A stretch of 64,000 nt of DNA from contig OZ242974.1 in assembly GCA_965211775.1 (NCBI GenBank), positions 124,001 to 188,000 on the forward strand, read 5' to 3'. The notes beneath the pieces were generated by a model, which searched no databases, was not told where the DNA came from, and saw only the letters and a program-made list of their open reading frames with translations. Origin of the DNA: Thiodiazotropha sp040506975. GTDB taxonomy: Bacteria; Pseudomonadota; Gammaproteobacteria; Chromatiales; Chromatiaceae. Position 1 is the first letter of the stretch. Each line of letters starts with the position of its first letter. The position numbers and the translations under genes are program-made. Shown in pieces: positions 1-8,947 of this stretch.

Positions 1-237
1 GAGCACGGTGCGGCCAAGGTGGTGGCCTATTGTACACACCCGGTACTCTCCGGACCTGCCGTCTCCAATCTCAGCAACTCCCAGCTGGATGAACTGGTGG
101 TTACGAATACGATTCCTCTCTCCGAAGAGGCCAAACTCTGCACGCCCATTCGCCAGGTGAGCATCGCGGAACTGCTTGCAGAAACGATGCGCCGCATTTC
201 AAATGAGGAGTCCGTCAGCTCCCTGTTCATCGACTGA
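1..237 (+). CDS. prs: ribose-phosphate pyrophosphokinase, C-terminal part
   Basis: This is the 3' end of a gene that begins before the window; the frame is open from base 1 to the TGA at 235. The 78 visible residues match the C-terminus of bacterial PRPP synthase, with the stretches CTHPVLSG, VTNTIPL and VSIAELLAE, and the usual ending shortly after an acidic-Ser region. The enzyme makes PRPP from ribose 5-phosphate and ATP for nucleotide, His and Trp synthesis. Its place directly before rplY and pth is the common gammaproteobacterial order, which supports the call. Catalytic residues lie outside the window. Confidence 0.95.
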   Translation, partial: EHGAAKVVAYCTHPVLSGPAVSNLSNSQLDELVVTNTIPLSEEAKLCTPIRQVSIAELLAETMRRISNEESVSSLFID

Positions 238-490
238 CCATGCACCACTGAATTCAAGCGACACATGCTCCTCCGGGGCAACTCGGTCCATTGACTTGGG
301 TGCTGACAAATGCAACATATCCTGGCTGTCATCGACGAAACGCCCCTGAATCACTGTTTAGGCAACCCCGCCGGCTTTTTCCGCCCATCTGCCTTCCCAG
401 CAGACAGCCAGCGCTCACCGCAGAGACAGTCATGGATAACCACCAAGAACCTGCGCCCTCGTTGACGGGACTGGAAATAAAAGCAAATTC

Positions 491-499
491 TGTTAGAAT
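491..499 (+). promoter_or_regulatory. candidate extended -10 promoter for rplY
   Basis: The 354-base gap between prs and rplY (238-591) holds no gene or tRNA that I can find. The best promoter-like string is TGTTAGAAT, which fits an extended -10 (TGn then TAGAAT), about 93 bases upstream of the rplY start. A TTGACG at 462-467 is too far away (26-base spacer) to serve as its -35. This is inferred from motif shape only. Confidence 0.35.
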
Positions 500-591
500 C
501 GCGCGTCCGCTGTGATACAGCGATATATCGCGTCGCTTTGGTCGCGAAACGACGCATCCACACACAGAAAACTACAGATACGGAGTCTGCC

Positions 592-1227
592 ATGTCTGCC
601 AATTTTGAAATTAACGCTCAATCCCGGAGCGATTCAGGGAAAGGTGCGAGCCGCCGCCTGCGTCGTTCCGGCCTAGTGCCGGGTATCGTGTACGGCGCCC
701 ACAAAAATCCGACCATGATCAGCGTTCCCCACAATGAACTTGTTCATTCGCTGGAGAACGAAGGGTTCTACGCAAATCTTTTAAACCTGAAACTCGGTGA
801 AAAGACTGAACAGGTGGTGCTTAAGGACCTTCAACGCCACCCGGCCAAGCCTTTCCTTCTACATGTGGATTTTCAACGGATTCAGGCAGACGAGAAGATC
901 CGGTTGCATGTCCCGATCCATTTTATCAACGAATCGACCTGCCCCGGCATCAAGGCTGGCGGCCAGGCGAGTCATGTGATGAGTGACATGGAGATCTCCT
1001 GTCTGCCCAAGGACCTGCCGGAGTTCATCGAGGTCGATATGGCCAACCTGGAGATGGGCACTGTATTGCATGCCTCCGAAGTCAAGCTGCCCGATGATGT
1101 CGATCTGATCACCCATGAAGGCAATGAGGATCCGATCGTGCTCACCATCCACACCGCCCACACCACCGAAGTCGAGCCGAGGGAAGAGGAGGAAGCCGGT
1201 GAGGGTGACGAGGAACCTGCGGAATAG
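592..1227 (+). CDS. rplY: 50S ribosomal protein L25/general stress protein Ctc
   Basis: A 211-residue protein of the long, two-domain (Ctc/TL5) form of ribosomal protein L25, which binds 5S rRNA in the large subunit. The N-terminal domain carries the typical GKGASRRLRRSGLVPGIVYG stretch; the C-terminal beta domain follows, then an acidic tail rich in Glu, a normal feature of this family. The ATG at 592 was preferred over the longer reading from 538 because GGAG at 582-585 is well placed and the protein then starts as family members do. It sits between prs and pth, as in most gammaproteobacteria. Confidence 0.95.
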   Translation: MSANFEINAQSRSDSGKGASRRLRRSGLVPGIVYGAHKNPTMISVPHNELVHSLENEGFYANLLNLKLGEKTEQVVLKDLQRHPAKPFLLHVDFQRIQADEKIRLHVPIHFINESTCPGIKAGGQASHVMSDMEISCLPKDLPEFIEVDMANLEMGTVLHASEVKLPDDVDLITHEGNEDPIVLTIHTAHTTEVEPREEEEAGEGDEEPAE

Positions 1228-1237
1228 CTTGGGTCGA

Positions 1238-1260
1238 AGGGGGGACTTGAGCACCCCCCT
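1238..1260 (+). terminator. hairpin after rplY
   Basis: An inverted repeat AGGGGGG / CCCCCCT (7-bp stem, 9-base loop) starts 10 bases after the rplY stop. There is no clear T-run after it, so it may be a weak terminator or an attenuating hairpin between rplY and pth rather than a full stop. Confidence 0.4.
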
Positions 1261-1324
1261 ATTCGCATACGACCGGCAGCCTACTGCCGCATAACAGTAA
1301 TGGACCGGTCAAGCGGATAGTATA

Positions 1325-1909
1325 GTGGCACACCCCCCCGTCAAACTTATCGTCGGCCTGGGTAATCCCGGAGCGGACTATGAAGAGACCCGCCATAATG
1401 CAGGGTTCCGGTTTGTTGACAGGCTGGCCCGGCAACACCATCAAGCCTTTCGCAACGAGTCGCGCCACCACGGGTTGGTGTGCAAACTGACTATTGCCGG
1501 CGAAGAAGTACGCCTCCTAAAACCCATAACTTATATGAACCGAAGTGGTCAGGCGGTTTCCAGCCTGGCCAACTATTTCCGTATTTCTCCCGACGAAATC
1601 CTTGTGGTACACGATGAACTTGACCTGGAACCGGGTCAGGTACGTCTCAAAACAGGCGGCGGACATGCAGGCCACAACGGCTTAAGGGACATCATGAGCG
1701 CCCTTGGCAGCAGGGATTTCCATCGTCTGCGTATCGGTATCGACCATCCCAACGACCGAAACATGGTGGTCGACTATGTCTTGGGACGCCCATCCAAAAG
1801 CGACCGTGAAGCGATCGACGGCGCCATCGATGATGCCATCGAATGTCTCGATGAAGTCGTAAAAGGCGAATTGGGCAAAGTGATGAATCGCCTGCACGGC
1901 AGCCGTTAG
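1325..1909 (+). CDS. pth: peptidyl-tRNA hydrolase
   Basis: A 194-residue protein that cleaves the ester bond of peptidyl-tRNAs released by stalled ribosomes. It shows the family motifs in order: GLGNPGADY near the N-terminus, TRHNAGF with the catalytic His, ITYMNRSG, VVHDELDL with the catalytic Asp, and GGGHAGHNGLRD. Length is normal. The start is GTG at 1325; no ATG fits better. It follows rplY at about 100 bases, and the two may be co-transcribed. Confidence 0.96.
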   Translation: MAHPPVKLIVGLGNPGADYEETRHNAGFRFVDRLARQHHQAFRNESRHHGLVCKLTIAGEEVRLLKPITYMNRSGQAVSSLANYFRISPDEILVVHDELDLEPGQVRLKTGGGHAGHNGLRDIMSALGSRDFHRLRIGIDHPNDRNMVVDYVLGRPSKSDREAIDGAIDDAIECLDEVVKGELGKVMNRLHGSR

Positions 1910-1954
1910 CAATCGCTCCTGCCGCAGCAGAGCACTTCATCTACCATGAAAATA

Positions 1955-1971
1955 AATGCCGGACCGGCATT
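1955..1971 (+). terminator. possible terminator hairpin after pth
   Basis: AATGCC / GGCATT form a 6-bp stem with a 5-base loop (GGACC), flanked by A-rich sequence before and TATATTAATAATT after. This AT-rich gap also holds a TATAAT at 1987-1992 that could be the -10 of the next gene, but I see no matching -35. Confidence 0.35.
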
Positions 1972-2029
1972 ATATTAATAATTACTTATAATCTAACTTA
2001 TATATCCGACTTCGGGAGTGAGTTTTTTC

Positions 2030-2776
2030 ATGAAAGGGTTAATTCAGGCTTTGTGGATCCTGATCGCCTGCAGCAGCGGGAGCCTGGCCGGTGAGACCGA
2101 ACAGGAGGCTGTCGAGCTGCTGAGAAAAGCCGAAGCATTGATGCGCTCCAGCGGCACCGTCGCTGAGTATCAGGTTGATATTATTCGGCCTGACTGGCAA
2201 CGTACGATGTCATTCCGCAGTCACGATGACATCGACAACAACCGCTTCCGCATGGAAATCCTCACCCCGCGCAAAACAAAGGGCACTGTCTACCTCAAGG
2301 TCAACAATATCCTCTCCATGTACCTGCCCAAACTTCGCAGACAGATCAATATCTCACCGGCAATGATGCAAGATCCCTGGATGGGTTCCGATTTCCTTAA
2401 TCAGGACCTGCTGGAGACAAATTCGCTGATCGATCAATACAGTCACCGTATCCTTGCCCGTGAAGGGGTGGGTGAACAGGCTATTGTAACAATCGAGTCA
2501 ACTCCATCTGCCACGGCCGCTGTGACCTGGAAACGGTTGATCCAGCGCATCCGCGCCAATGGCATTCCGCTGGAGATGGAATATCAATGTGAGAAAATGG
2601 CAAACCGACGCATGACTTTTGACCAGATCAGGATTATGGACGGTCGACTCATCCCAACCCGCTGGACCATGGCACCCCAAGATCAACCGGGCAAAAGCAC
2701 CGTCATCACATTGAAATCGATCCAGTTCAATGTCCCACTGGCGGACGATATCTTCAACCCGGCCAAGAGAAAATAG
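2030..2776 (+). CDS. LolA-like outer-membrane lipoprotein-sorting protein
   Basis: A 248-residue exported protein. The start at ATG 2030 is preferred to GTG 2018 because the ribosome-binding GGGAG (2014-2018) lies 11 bases ahead of it. The N-terminus is a signal peptide (hydrophobic QALWILIACSS, likely cleavage after SLAG). The rest has the pattern of the LolA-fold proteins annotated as outer membrane lipoprotein-sorting proteins (PF17131-type): RFRMEILTPRKTKGTVYLKV, then PKLRRQINISPAMM, then DPWMGSDFLNQDLL. Such proteins are predicted periplasmic carriers of lipids or lipoproteins. Two permeases and an ATPase follow on the same strand, so it is probably the carrier of that ABC system. Substrate unknown. 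Confidence 0.8.
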   Translation: MKGLIQALWILIACSSGSLAGETEQEAVELLRKAEALMRSSGTVAEYQVDIIRPDWQRTMSFRSHDDIDNNRFRMEILTPRKTKGTVYLKVNNILSMYLPKLRRQINISPAMMQDPWMGSDFLNQDLLETNSLIDQYSHRILAREGVGEQAIVTIESTPSATAAVTWKRLIQRIRANGIPLEMEYQCEKMANRRMTFDQIRIMDGRLIPTRWTMAPQDQPGKSTVITLKSIQFNVPLADDIFNPAKRK

Positions 2777-2857
2777 CACAACATCGCTTCGAAAGTATTG
2801 CCGATTATGCTATATCCTTGATCGCAGGGATCTCTTTTATTTTTTCCTGGGGAGCTG

Positions 2858-4102
2858 ATGAGCCTGTCGACCACAACAGTCGTCCACACCATTCTGACTG
2901 TGGCGCTGAGAAATCTGCTCACACACAGACGACGAACGCTCCTGACCATAGGGGCAATTGCAGTAGGCCTCGCCTCGCTGATCTTTCTCTGGGGATTCAA
3001 CGAGGGCCTGCATCGCAATATGCTGGGGAATTTTCAGAAGGCCATCATCGGCTCCATACAGATCCATCGCGATGGTTTTTTTCAACATCCCGAACTGTCA
3101 AAGTCAATCACCAATCCAGGCAGGGTCGCCGATTCACTGCGTCAGGCCGGAGTATCTGACTACAGTATGCGCCTTGAAAGTTTTGGTCTGGCCGCATCCG
3201 ATTTCACCACCCAGGGTGTGATGCTTATCGGCATGGATCCTGTCCGTGAGGGGCGGGTAACCGAACTCGCCAAACGGATCGGCATAGGCCGTTTCCTGGC
3301 GCCGGAAGATGAATACACGCTGATTCTGGGCGCCACCACGGCCAACAACCTGCAAATCAAGCTTGGCGATGAGGTCATCATTATCGGGTACGATCGCTAC
3401 GGCGCCATGGTGGCGGAGTCTTTCACCCTGGTCGGCATCATCACCAGCGGTGAAATGGGATTGGATAAAGGCATGGCGATCACCAGTCTTGCAACACTTC
3501 AGGAGATGATGGATTTAAACGACCAGGTAACCACTTTTGTTATCAGCAGTGATGAAAGAAATATTCCTTCCCTGGTTTCAGAACTCGAGCACTCCCTGCA
3601 AGACGAATCACTGGAGGTTATGCCCTGGTACACGATGTTTCCCGTGATGAAAGAATGGGTGACACTGCATAATGGTTTTCTCTATCTTTTTCTCGGTGTG
3701 GTGTTGTTCATCGTTCTGGCTGGCGAACTGAATACCATGCTGATTTCCATGCTGGAAAGGACCAGGGAGTTCGGCGTTTTGATGGCGATCGGCACTACAG
3801 GTTATCAGATAGCCGGTATGCTGCTGATTGAAGCGGCGGTGATAGGCATTGCAGGTATAATATTCGGCATTATTCTGGGATATGCCAGCGTATTTTTCAC
3901 CGGCCTCTACGGTATCGATCTTTCGATCCTGCTCGGCTCCACATCACGCTTCTATGTTGATCCGCTGATCCACCCCCATCTCAAACTCGATCACCTGGGC
4001 ATTACCAGTGGCATAATTCTTATCGCATCATTGATTGCGGGGATTTATCCCGCCTGGCGTGCCAGCTTGCTGCAACCAGTCGAGGCGATAAGAAATGGCT
4101 GA
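2858..4102 (+). CDS. FtsX/MacB-type ABC transporter permease
   Basis: A 414-residue inner-membrane permease of the LolC/E-MacB-FtsX class. A short cytoplasmic stretch with ALRNLLTHRRRTLLT is followed by one membrane span, a large periplasmic domain (about residues 45-265) and three C-terminal spans with the FtsX-like LISMLERTREFGVLMAIG motif; it ends with GIYPAWRASLLQPVEAIRNG, typical of the class. Its last 8 bases overlap the next permease gene, which implies translational coupling. GGGGAG lies only 3 bases before the ATG, so the exact start is less certain. With the LolA-like protein and the ATPase it likely extracts a lipophilic substrate from the inner membrane. Confidence 0.88.
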   Translation: MSLSTTTVVHTILTVALRNLLTHRRRTLLTIGAIAVGLASLIFLWGFNEGLHRNMLGNFQKAIIGSIQIHRDGFFQHPELSKSITNPGRVADSLRQAGVSDYSMRLESFGLAASDFTTQGVMLIGMDPVREGRVTELAKRIGIGRFLAPEDEYTLILGATTANNLQIKLGDEVIIIGYDRYGAMVAESFTLVGIITSGEMGLDKGMAITSLATLQEMMDLNDQVTTFVISSDERNIPSLVSELEHSLQDESLEVMPWYTMFPVMKEWVTLHNGFLYLFLGVVLFIVLAGELNTMLISMLERTREFGVLMAIGTTGYQIAGMLLIEAAVIGIAGIIFGIILGYASVFFTGLYGIDLSILLGSTSRFYVDPLIHPHLKLDHLGITSGIILIASLIAGIYPAWRASLLQPVEAIRNG

Positions 4103-5345
4103 ATCATACCGTCTCAGTCTGCTCACCTATTTACAACTGGCATCACGCAATCTTCTGCGTAACCGTCGGCGCACCTTGATCACCTTGCTGACGATGAGCT
4201 TCGGCATTGCCACATTGACCCTCCTCAGCGCCTTGAACGACGGCTGGTTGAGCCAGATGAAGACTAATTTCATCCTCAGCTATACCGGACACCTGCAGAT
4301 CCATGCCAAGGGCTTTGAAGCGTCACAGAATCTCAATGACCGGATTCTGGAACCTGAAGAGATTTCAAGATTGATGCAGGGTTACCCGGAAATCGTAGGT
4401 TGGACACAACGCATCCGCACCTCAGGTCTGGCTTCCGTGGGAGGCAGCAGTGCAGGTCTACAGATCATGGCAACCGACCCGGAGCAGGAGACATGGGTCA
4501 CTTCCATGGATCAACGTGTCACTGACGGTGTATGGCTGAGACCGGGGATGAGCCACGACCTGGTGCTCGGCCACACTGTGGCACAGAATCTGGGTGCGGA
4601 ACTCGGCGACAGGGTCATCTTGATGGTGCAACGCTTGAACGGCGAAATGACCTCGGAGGTCTTTTTTCTCCGCGGGATTCTCGAAACCGGCGCACCACAA
4701 ATAGACAGAAGCCTGGCTCTGATCACCCTGAACAGCGCACAACAATGGCTGCAGATGGAGGATTCTGTCACAGATATCGTCATCCGTGCAGATATCCATG
4801 ACAATACCGACACCCTTTACCGCCTGTTTGCTCAACAGCTTTCTGAGCGGAAATATGAAATCATGCAATGGCAGGAACTGGACCCTATGGTTAAGCAGTG
4901 GCTTGAGTTCAGTGATGCCTATGGTTTTGTAGTTCTTCTGGCGGTCATCATCCTGGTACTGATTGAGATCCTGAATACCATGCTGATATCCCTGCATGAG
5001 AGACAAAAGGAATTGGGTGTCATCGTTGCCATCGGTACCAAGAGATCACAAGTCTTCTCAATGCTGCTGTTGGAAGCCGTCATGCTGATATTCATTGGAG
5101 CGATTCTAGGTTATATTGCGGGAAGCTCGATCGTCTATGCACTAGCCGACAGTGGGATAAATCTGACGCATTTCGCTAATGCATTCGAGTTTTTTTACAT
5201 GGACCCGATCATACATCCGCAATTGACTCAGGGCTCTGCAGTAAAAATTCTCGGTGCGACGCTTATTGCGGCACTGCTGGCGGGCATCTACCCTGCATGG
5301 AGAGCTACCCACTTATCTCTCAGCCAGGCACTGCGCATTCAATAA
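4095..5345 (+). CDS. FtsX/MacB-type ABC transporter permease, second subunit
   Basis: A 416-residue paralogue of the preceding permease with the same plan: N-terminal ASRNLLRNRRRTLITLLTMS and first span, large periplasmic domain, three C-terminal spans, a TMLISLHERQKELGVIVAIG motif and the terminal GIYPAWRATHLSLSQALRIQ. Two non-identical permeases plus one ATPase suggest a LolC/LolE-like heterodimer. The start codon lies inside the end of the upstream gene. A 142-base gap separates it from the ATPase gene. Confidence 0.88.
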   Translation: MAESYRLSLLTYLQLASRNLLRNRRRTLITLLTMSFGIATLTLLSALNDGWLSQMKTNFILSYTGHLQIHAKGFEASQNLNDRILEPEEISRLMQGYPEIVGWTQRIRTSGLASVGGSSAGLQIMATDPEQETWVTSMDQRVTDGVWLRPGMSHDLVLGHTVAQNLGAELGDRVILMVQRLNGEMTSEVFFLRGILETGAPQIDRSLALITLNSAQQWLQMEDSVTDIVIRADIHDNTDTLYRLFAQQLSERKYEIMQWQELDPMVKQWLEFSDAYGFVVLLAVIILVLIEILNTMLISLHERQKELGVIVAIGTKRSQVFSMLLLEAVMLIFIGAILGYIAGSSIVYALADSGINLTHFANAFEFFYMDPIIHPQLTQGSAVKILGATLIAALLAGIYPAWRATHLSLSQALRIQ

Positions 5346-5487
5346 TCCTTGATTATACGACTCACGACTTATGCTGTCAGATACAACCACATTTCGAAAA
5401 ACAAGAGGACTGCTTTTCTCATACCTCTCCAGTGGGAGACAGCTTTATCACCTGCCAAAAATCCTGATTCAAGGCTCGATATAAATT

Positions 5488-6321
5488 ATGGTCAAGCACC
5501 AGGAATCACCGATCATCAGTATGCGTGAACTGCACAAGTGCTATTGGGTCGGTACCATGCCTTTTCCCGCACTCCACGGCATCAATCTCGACATCATGCC
5601 CGGGGAGTTCGCGGTGGTTGCAGGGCGGTCCGGATCTGGTAAGAGCACACTACTAAACATCATCGGTGCACTGGAATCCGCCGACAACGGAAATATTGCG
5701 GTTCTTGGGCATGATATTCTCAACATGAACAGGGATCAGCGTACACAATTTCGCTTGCGCAATATCGGCTTTGTATTTCAGGCCTATAACCTCATTCGCG
5801 TATTCACAGCCCGTGAAAATGTCGCTTACGTCTGTCAATTACAGGGTAAGAGCCGGAAGGAGAGCTTGGATATAGCGAATCACTGGTTGCATGAAGTGGA
5901 GCTTGGTCATCTCGGGTATCGTCGGCCGGACCAGTTATCCGGTGGCCAGCAACAACGTGTCGCTGTTGCCCGTGCGCTTGCTTCCGGCCCCAGGCTGATA
6001 CTTGCCGATGAGCCTACGGCAAACCTTGACAGCATGACCGGTAGACACTTGATCAACTTGATGCATGAACTAAACCAAAGACTTGGCACAACATTCCTCA
6101 TCTCCTCACACGATCCTGACGTAAAAAGAGCCGCCGGGCGTCTGATCAAACTGGCTGACGGACAGATCGTCGACTCCTGGGACGAGGTACCGAAGGCACC
6201 TCAATCTTTAGCATCCAGCTGCCCGGTCAGCCAGCTTCCGTTCAAGGAGCGTCTGAGAAAGTTGCTGTATCAAAAAAGGAAGGCTCGCAGCAACAAAAAA
6301 AAGGCCAAACCCCGGCAGTGA
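5488..6321 (+). CDS. LolD/MacB-type ABC transporter ATP-binding protein
   Basis: A 277-residue ATPase. Visible motifs are Walker A GRSGSGKST, Q-loop at FVFQAYNL, signature LSGGQQQRVAVA, Walker B LILADEPTANLD and the switch His in ISSHD. The close match to LolD/MacB ATPases and the position after two FtsX-type permeases make it their motor. The C-terminus is about 40 residues longer than usual and very basic (KRKARSNKKKAKPRQ), a lineage-specific tail that may contact membrane or RNA. ATG 5488 is used; ATG 5521 is a possible shorter start. Confidence 0.9.
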   Translation: MVKHQESPIISMRELHKCYWVGTMPFPALHGINLDIMPGEFAVVAGRSGSGKSTLLNIIGALESADNGNIAVLGHDILNMNRDQRTQFRLRNIGFVFQAYNLIRVFTARENVAYVCQLQGKSRKESLDIANHWLHEVELGHLGYRRPDQLSGGQQQRVAVARALASGPRLILADEPTANLDSMTGRHLINLMHELNQRLGTTFLISSHDPDVKRAAGRLIKLADGQIVDSWDEVPKAPQSLASSCPVSQLPFKERLRKLLYQKRKARSNKKKAKPRQ

Positions 6322-6371
6322 TGCATACTGGTGAAGCAGAACGATCATACCTCAAGACTTAAATCCTGCGC

Positions 6372-7853
6372 TTAACTTGAATCAGCTTCTACTTGTGTTT
6401 GTTCCTCTTGGTATTGTCTGCAGATTGCCGTGAACAACCAGTGATCGAATATCTGCTTTGCCCCGATGCAGATCTCTATCTGTATCGGCTTTCCATCACT
6501 CTTTACACCTGTTACACGGCCGGGCTTCCCCACAAACTTACCAACCCCGGTATCGATATAGTTCAGGATATGCAGGTCATGGTATTCACGATCCGGGGAG
6601 GCCATCAACATGTTGACCTTTTCCCCGATTATCTCATCCACATGGTAACCGAACATTGTGCATGCCGCTGGATTGAAGGTTTCGATGACGCCGCGTTCAT
6701 TTATCGTAATAATTGCGTCAAAAGCACTATTCACGATCTCGCTGATTCTCTCTTCCTTTTCATGCAGCTGCTGTTGCGCATCAATCTTAAACAACCTGGC
6801 ACGACTCAACAACAGAGCTACGACGCCCAGGATCAAAACCAGGATAAAATTCACCGCAAGATACCGCTTACCTAGTGTAACGGCAGGTTTGTTGAGTTCG
6901 TCATCTGTGATGAAACGTACAATTTTCCAGTGAATGGCGCCGGCATCCACGCTGTTGCTTGCCTCTTTTCCTATAGCAATTTTATCGAGCAGCTTTTCCG
7001 GTTCCACTGTTGCATAGCTGAACAAACCGTCAGCTGTAGTGAACTGTCCAAAATCGCCATTCGATATCCGTTTCCAGGCATCGGCGTAGCGGTTTGACAT
7101 CTTAAGCTCCTTCTTGTCATGAAACATGAAGCCCCACTCATCGGCTTTTGTTTCTCCTTTCAGCCAATACCCTTCGTCGTTAAGCAACATCTGACTTCCC
7201 GAAGGCGCTAAGCCCTGATCCAATAAATTGATCAGCTTATCGGCGAGATAGTTGATTATCACCATACCTCGCTTGTTGCCAGAAGCATCGAACACAGGCG
7301 TCGCCAGGCGAATCATCGGCTTAAATGGCAGCTCGATCTCGCCATGCTCGATGTTGAGATCAAGCGGAGAAACGAAGACCTCATCACGGTCCTCGGTCAT
7401 TGTTTCCGTGAAGTAGTACCTTCCGCTTTTGTCCTGCAATTCAGCATCAGGAACGATGGCCCCCATTCCGTTTCGATAGTTGACCCTTACTATCTCCTTT
7501 CCTTCGTCATTGAGATATCTGATCTGGTCGAATTGCCCTTTTTCCTCTGCCATTGATTTAAAATCAAGCGCCAAAAGCTCTGTGTAACGCCCCCTCCCGG
7601 AAGGCATTTCAAGCTGACGAAGATCATCGACAGCGGCGATAAACATGAGGTCCTGCATAGCACCTTGCAGCAATTGTTCGAACACGCTTTTGCTCTGATT
7701 CAGGCTCAGCATCTCCGACTGTCTGGTTAGTTCTGCTCCATTTTCGATATCAGTGTTAAAAAGCCAGGCGGAGACGCCAAAAAGCAGTACAACCGGGGGC
7801 ACGAACATTATGGAAAAAATTCTACCGTATTTTCGAATAAGTGATCGTTTCAC
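6372..7853 (-). CDS. Cache-PAS membrane sensor without output domain
   Basis: A 493-residue protein with a first membrane span at about residues 15-32, a periplasmic double-Cache-like sensing region to about 330 (for example YYFTETMTEDRDEVFVSPL and a VIINYLADKLINLL helix), a second span, then one PAS domain (from SEIVNSAFDAIITINERG). It ends after the PAS with no kinase, GGDEF or EAL domain. Family members normally carry one, so it is a truncated or stand-alone sensor. No IS lies at its 3' end, so the shape may be natural. It starts with GTG 33 bases after the HD-GYP gene on the same strand, suggesting co-transcription. It converges with the ABC ATPase gene. Confidence 0.75.
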   Translation of the reverse strand: MKRSLIRKYGRIFSIMFVPPVVLLFGVSAWLFNTDIENGAELTRQSEMLSLNQSKSVFEQLLQGAMQDLMFIAAVDDLRQLEMPSGRGRYTELLALDFKSMAEEKGQFDQIRYLNDEGKEIVRVNYRNGMGAIVPDAELQDKSGRYYFTETMTEDRDEVFVSPLDLNIEHGEIELPFKPMIRLATPVFDASGNKRGMVIINYLADKLINLLDQGLAPSGSQMLLNDEGYWLKGETKADEWGFMFHDKKELKMSNRYADAWKRISNGDFGQFTTADGLFSYATVEPEKLLDKIAIGKEASNSVDAGAIHWKIVRFITDDELNKPAVTLGKRYLAVNFILVLILGVVALLLSRARLFKIDAQQQLHEKEERISEIVNSAFDAIITINERGVIETFNPAACTMFGYHVDEIIGEKVNMLMASPDREYHDLHILNYIDTGVGKFVGKPGRVTGVKSDGKPIQIEICIGAKQIFDHWLFTAICRQYQEEQTQVEADSS

Positions 7854-7885
7854 TTTCTTAATCCATTACATGTCCAGGATATAAT

Positions 7886-8947
7886 TTATAAAACTTCCTT
7901 TTCCACAAGTCGGAAAAAAGCATCCACAACATCGGGATCGAAGTGTTTTCCCCGCTCGCTTCTTATGAGATCCATTACCTCCTCATTCGGCCAGGCGTCT
8001 TTATATGGCCTTTCATTGGAAAGGGCATCGTAAACATCCGCCAATGCAGTTATCCTGCCGCACAACGGCATTTCATCACCGGCAAGGCCGTTTGGGTAAC
8101 CTGATCCATCATAGTGTTCATGATGTGTTCTCGCGATCTCACTGGCCAATTTAAAATGGCCATGGTCCGCAAGTATTTTCTCGCCATTGACCGTATGCAA
8201 TTTTATTGTATCGAACTCTTCATTTGTCAACTTACCCGGTTTTTGCAGCACACTGTAAGGCACCGATAGCTTACCGATATCGTGCAGTGTCGATGCCTGT
8301 CCCATCTGCACTGCTTCCTCCTTGTTAAGACCAAGCTCCTTTGCAAGCATACAGGTTATCATTTCTATTCTCCTGATGTGCTCTCCCGTGTTTTCGTCCT
8401 TATATTCAGAAGCAACCGCCAGAAGATTAATCGTCTCCTGATGCTCTCTCGATATCAGTTCAAAAAGATCGATATTCTTGAATGCAGAGCTCGCCTGCAT
8501 AGAGAGAATATTCAGCAAACGTTTGGCATGTTCACTGATGTGCCCCAGATTTTCCAGCAAAATAGCAGCCACGATCTCATTCTTGTCTTTTATCGGGATG
8601 GCAAACGTCCCCTCTTCCACGTTGAATACACCTTGAATACTGTCGAGCTGTGGATGTAGCCTGTGCAACATTACGGCAATCTTTTCTTCATCCTCCTCCC
8701 AGTTCCCCTGATTGTTTATTCCGTAACAGATCTTGTACTCGCCATCCTCAGTTATCGGGTAAGCAATGAATCCAGAGAGTGAATCCACTTTACTGTGGCC
8801 CTCGGAGATACCCAACAGATCGATTATGGCATTCAGTATGGCGCGGAAAAAGTCTTCCAGCGAGGTGATTTTGAATATCGCCGGCGCGGCCTGAACGATA
8901 TACTCCAACGATCTTTTCTGGCTGTTCAGTATGCTGATAAACTCGTA
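7886..8947 (-). pseudogene. HD-GYP response regulator, N-terminus lost to IS1595
   Basis: The frame encodes the DUF3369-like middle domain and a complete HD-GYP domain of a c-di-GMP phosphodiesterase response regulator: STLHDIGKLSVP (HD) and HHEHYDGSGYPNG (GYP). Reading upstream of the first usable start (TTG 8908), the frame stays homologous (EFISILNSQKRSLEYIV, the usual start of DUF3369) right up to the IS edge at 8947 and then meets a stop inside the IS. The receiver domain expected before it, roughly 160 residues, is gone. Any product from TTG 8908 would be a receiver-less HD-GYP protein, so it may be unregulated or inactive. Confidence 0.85.

Noticed and set aside
238..591. tRNA gene between prs and rplY
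   Set aside because: Some gammaproteobacteria have a tRNA next to prs, but I see no cloverleaf here.
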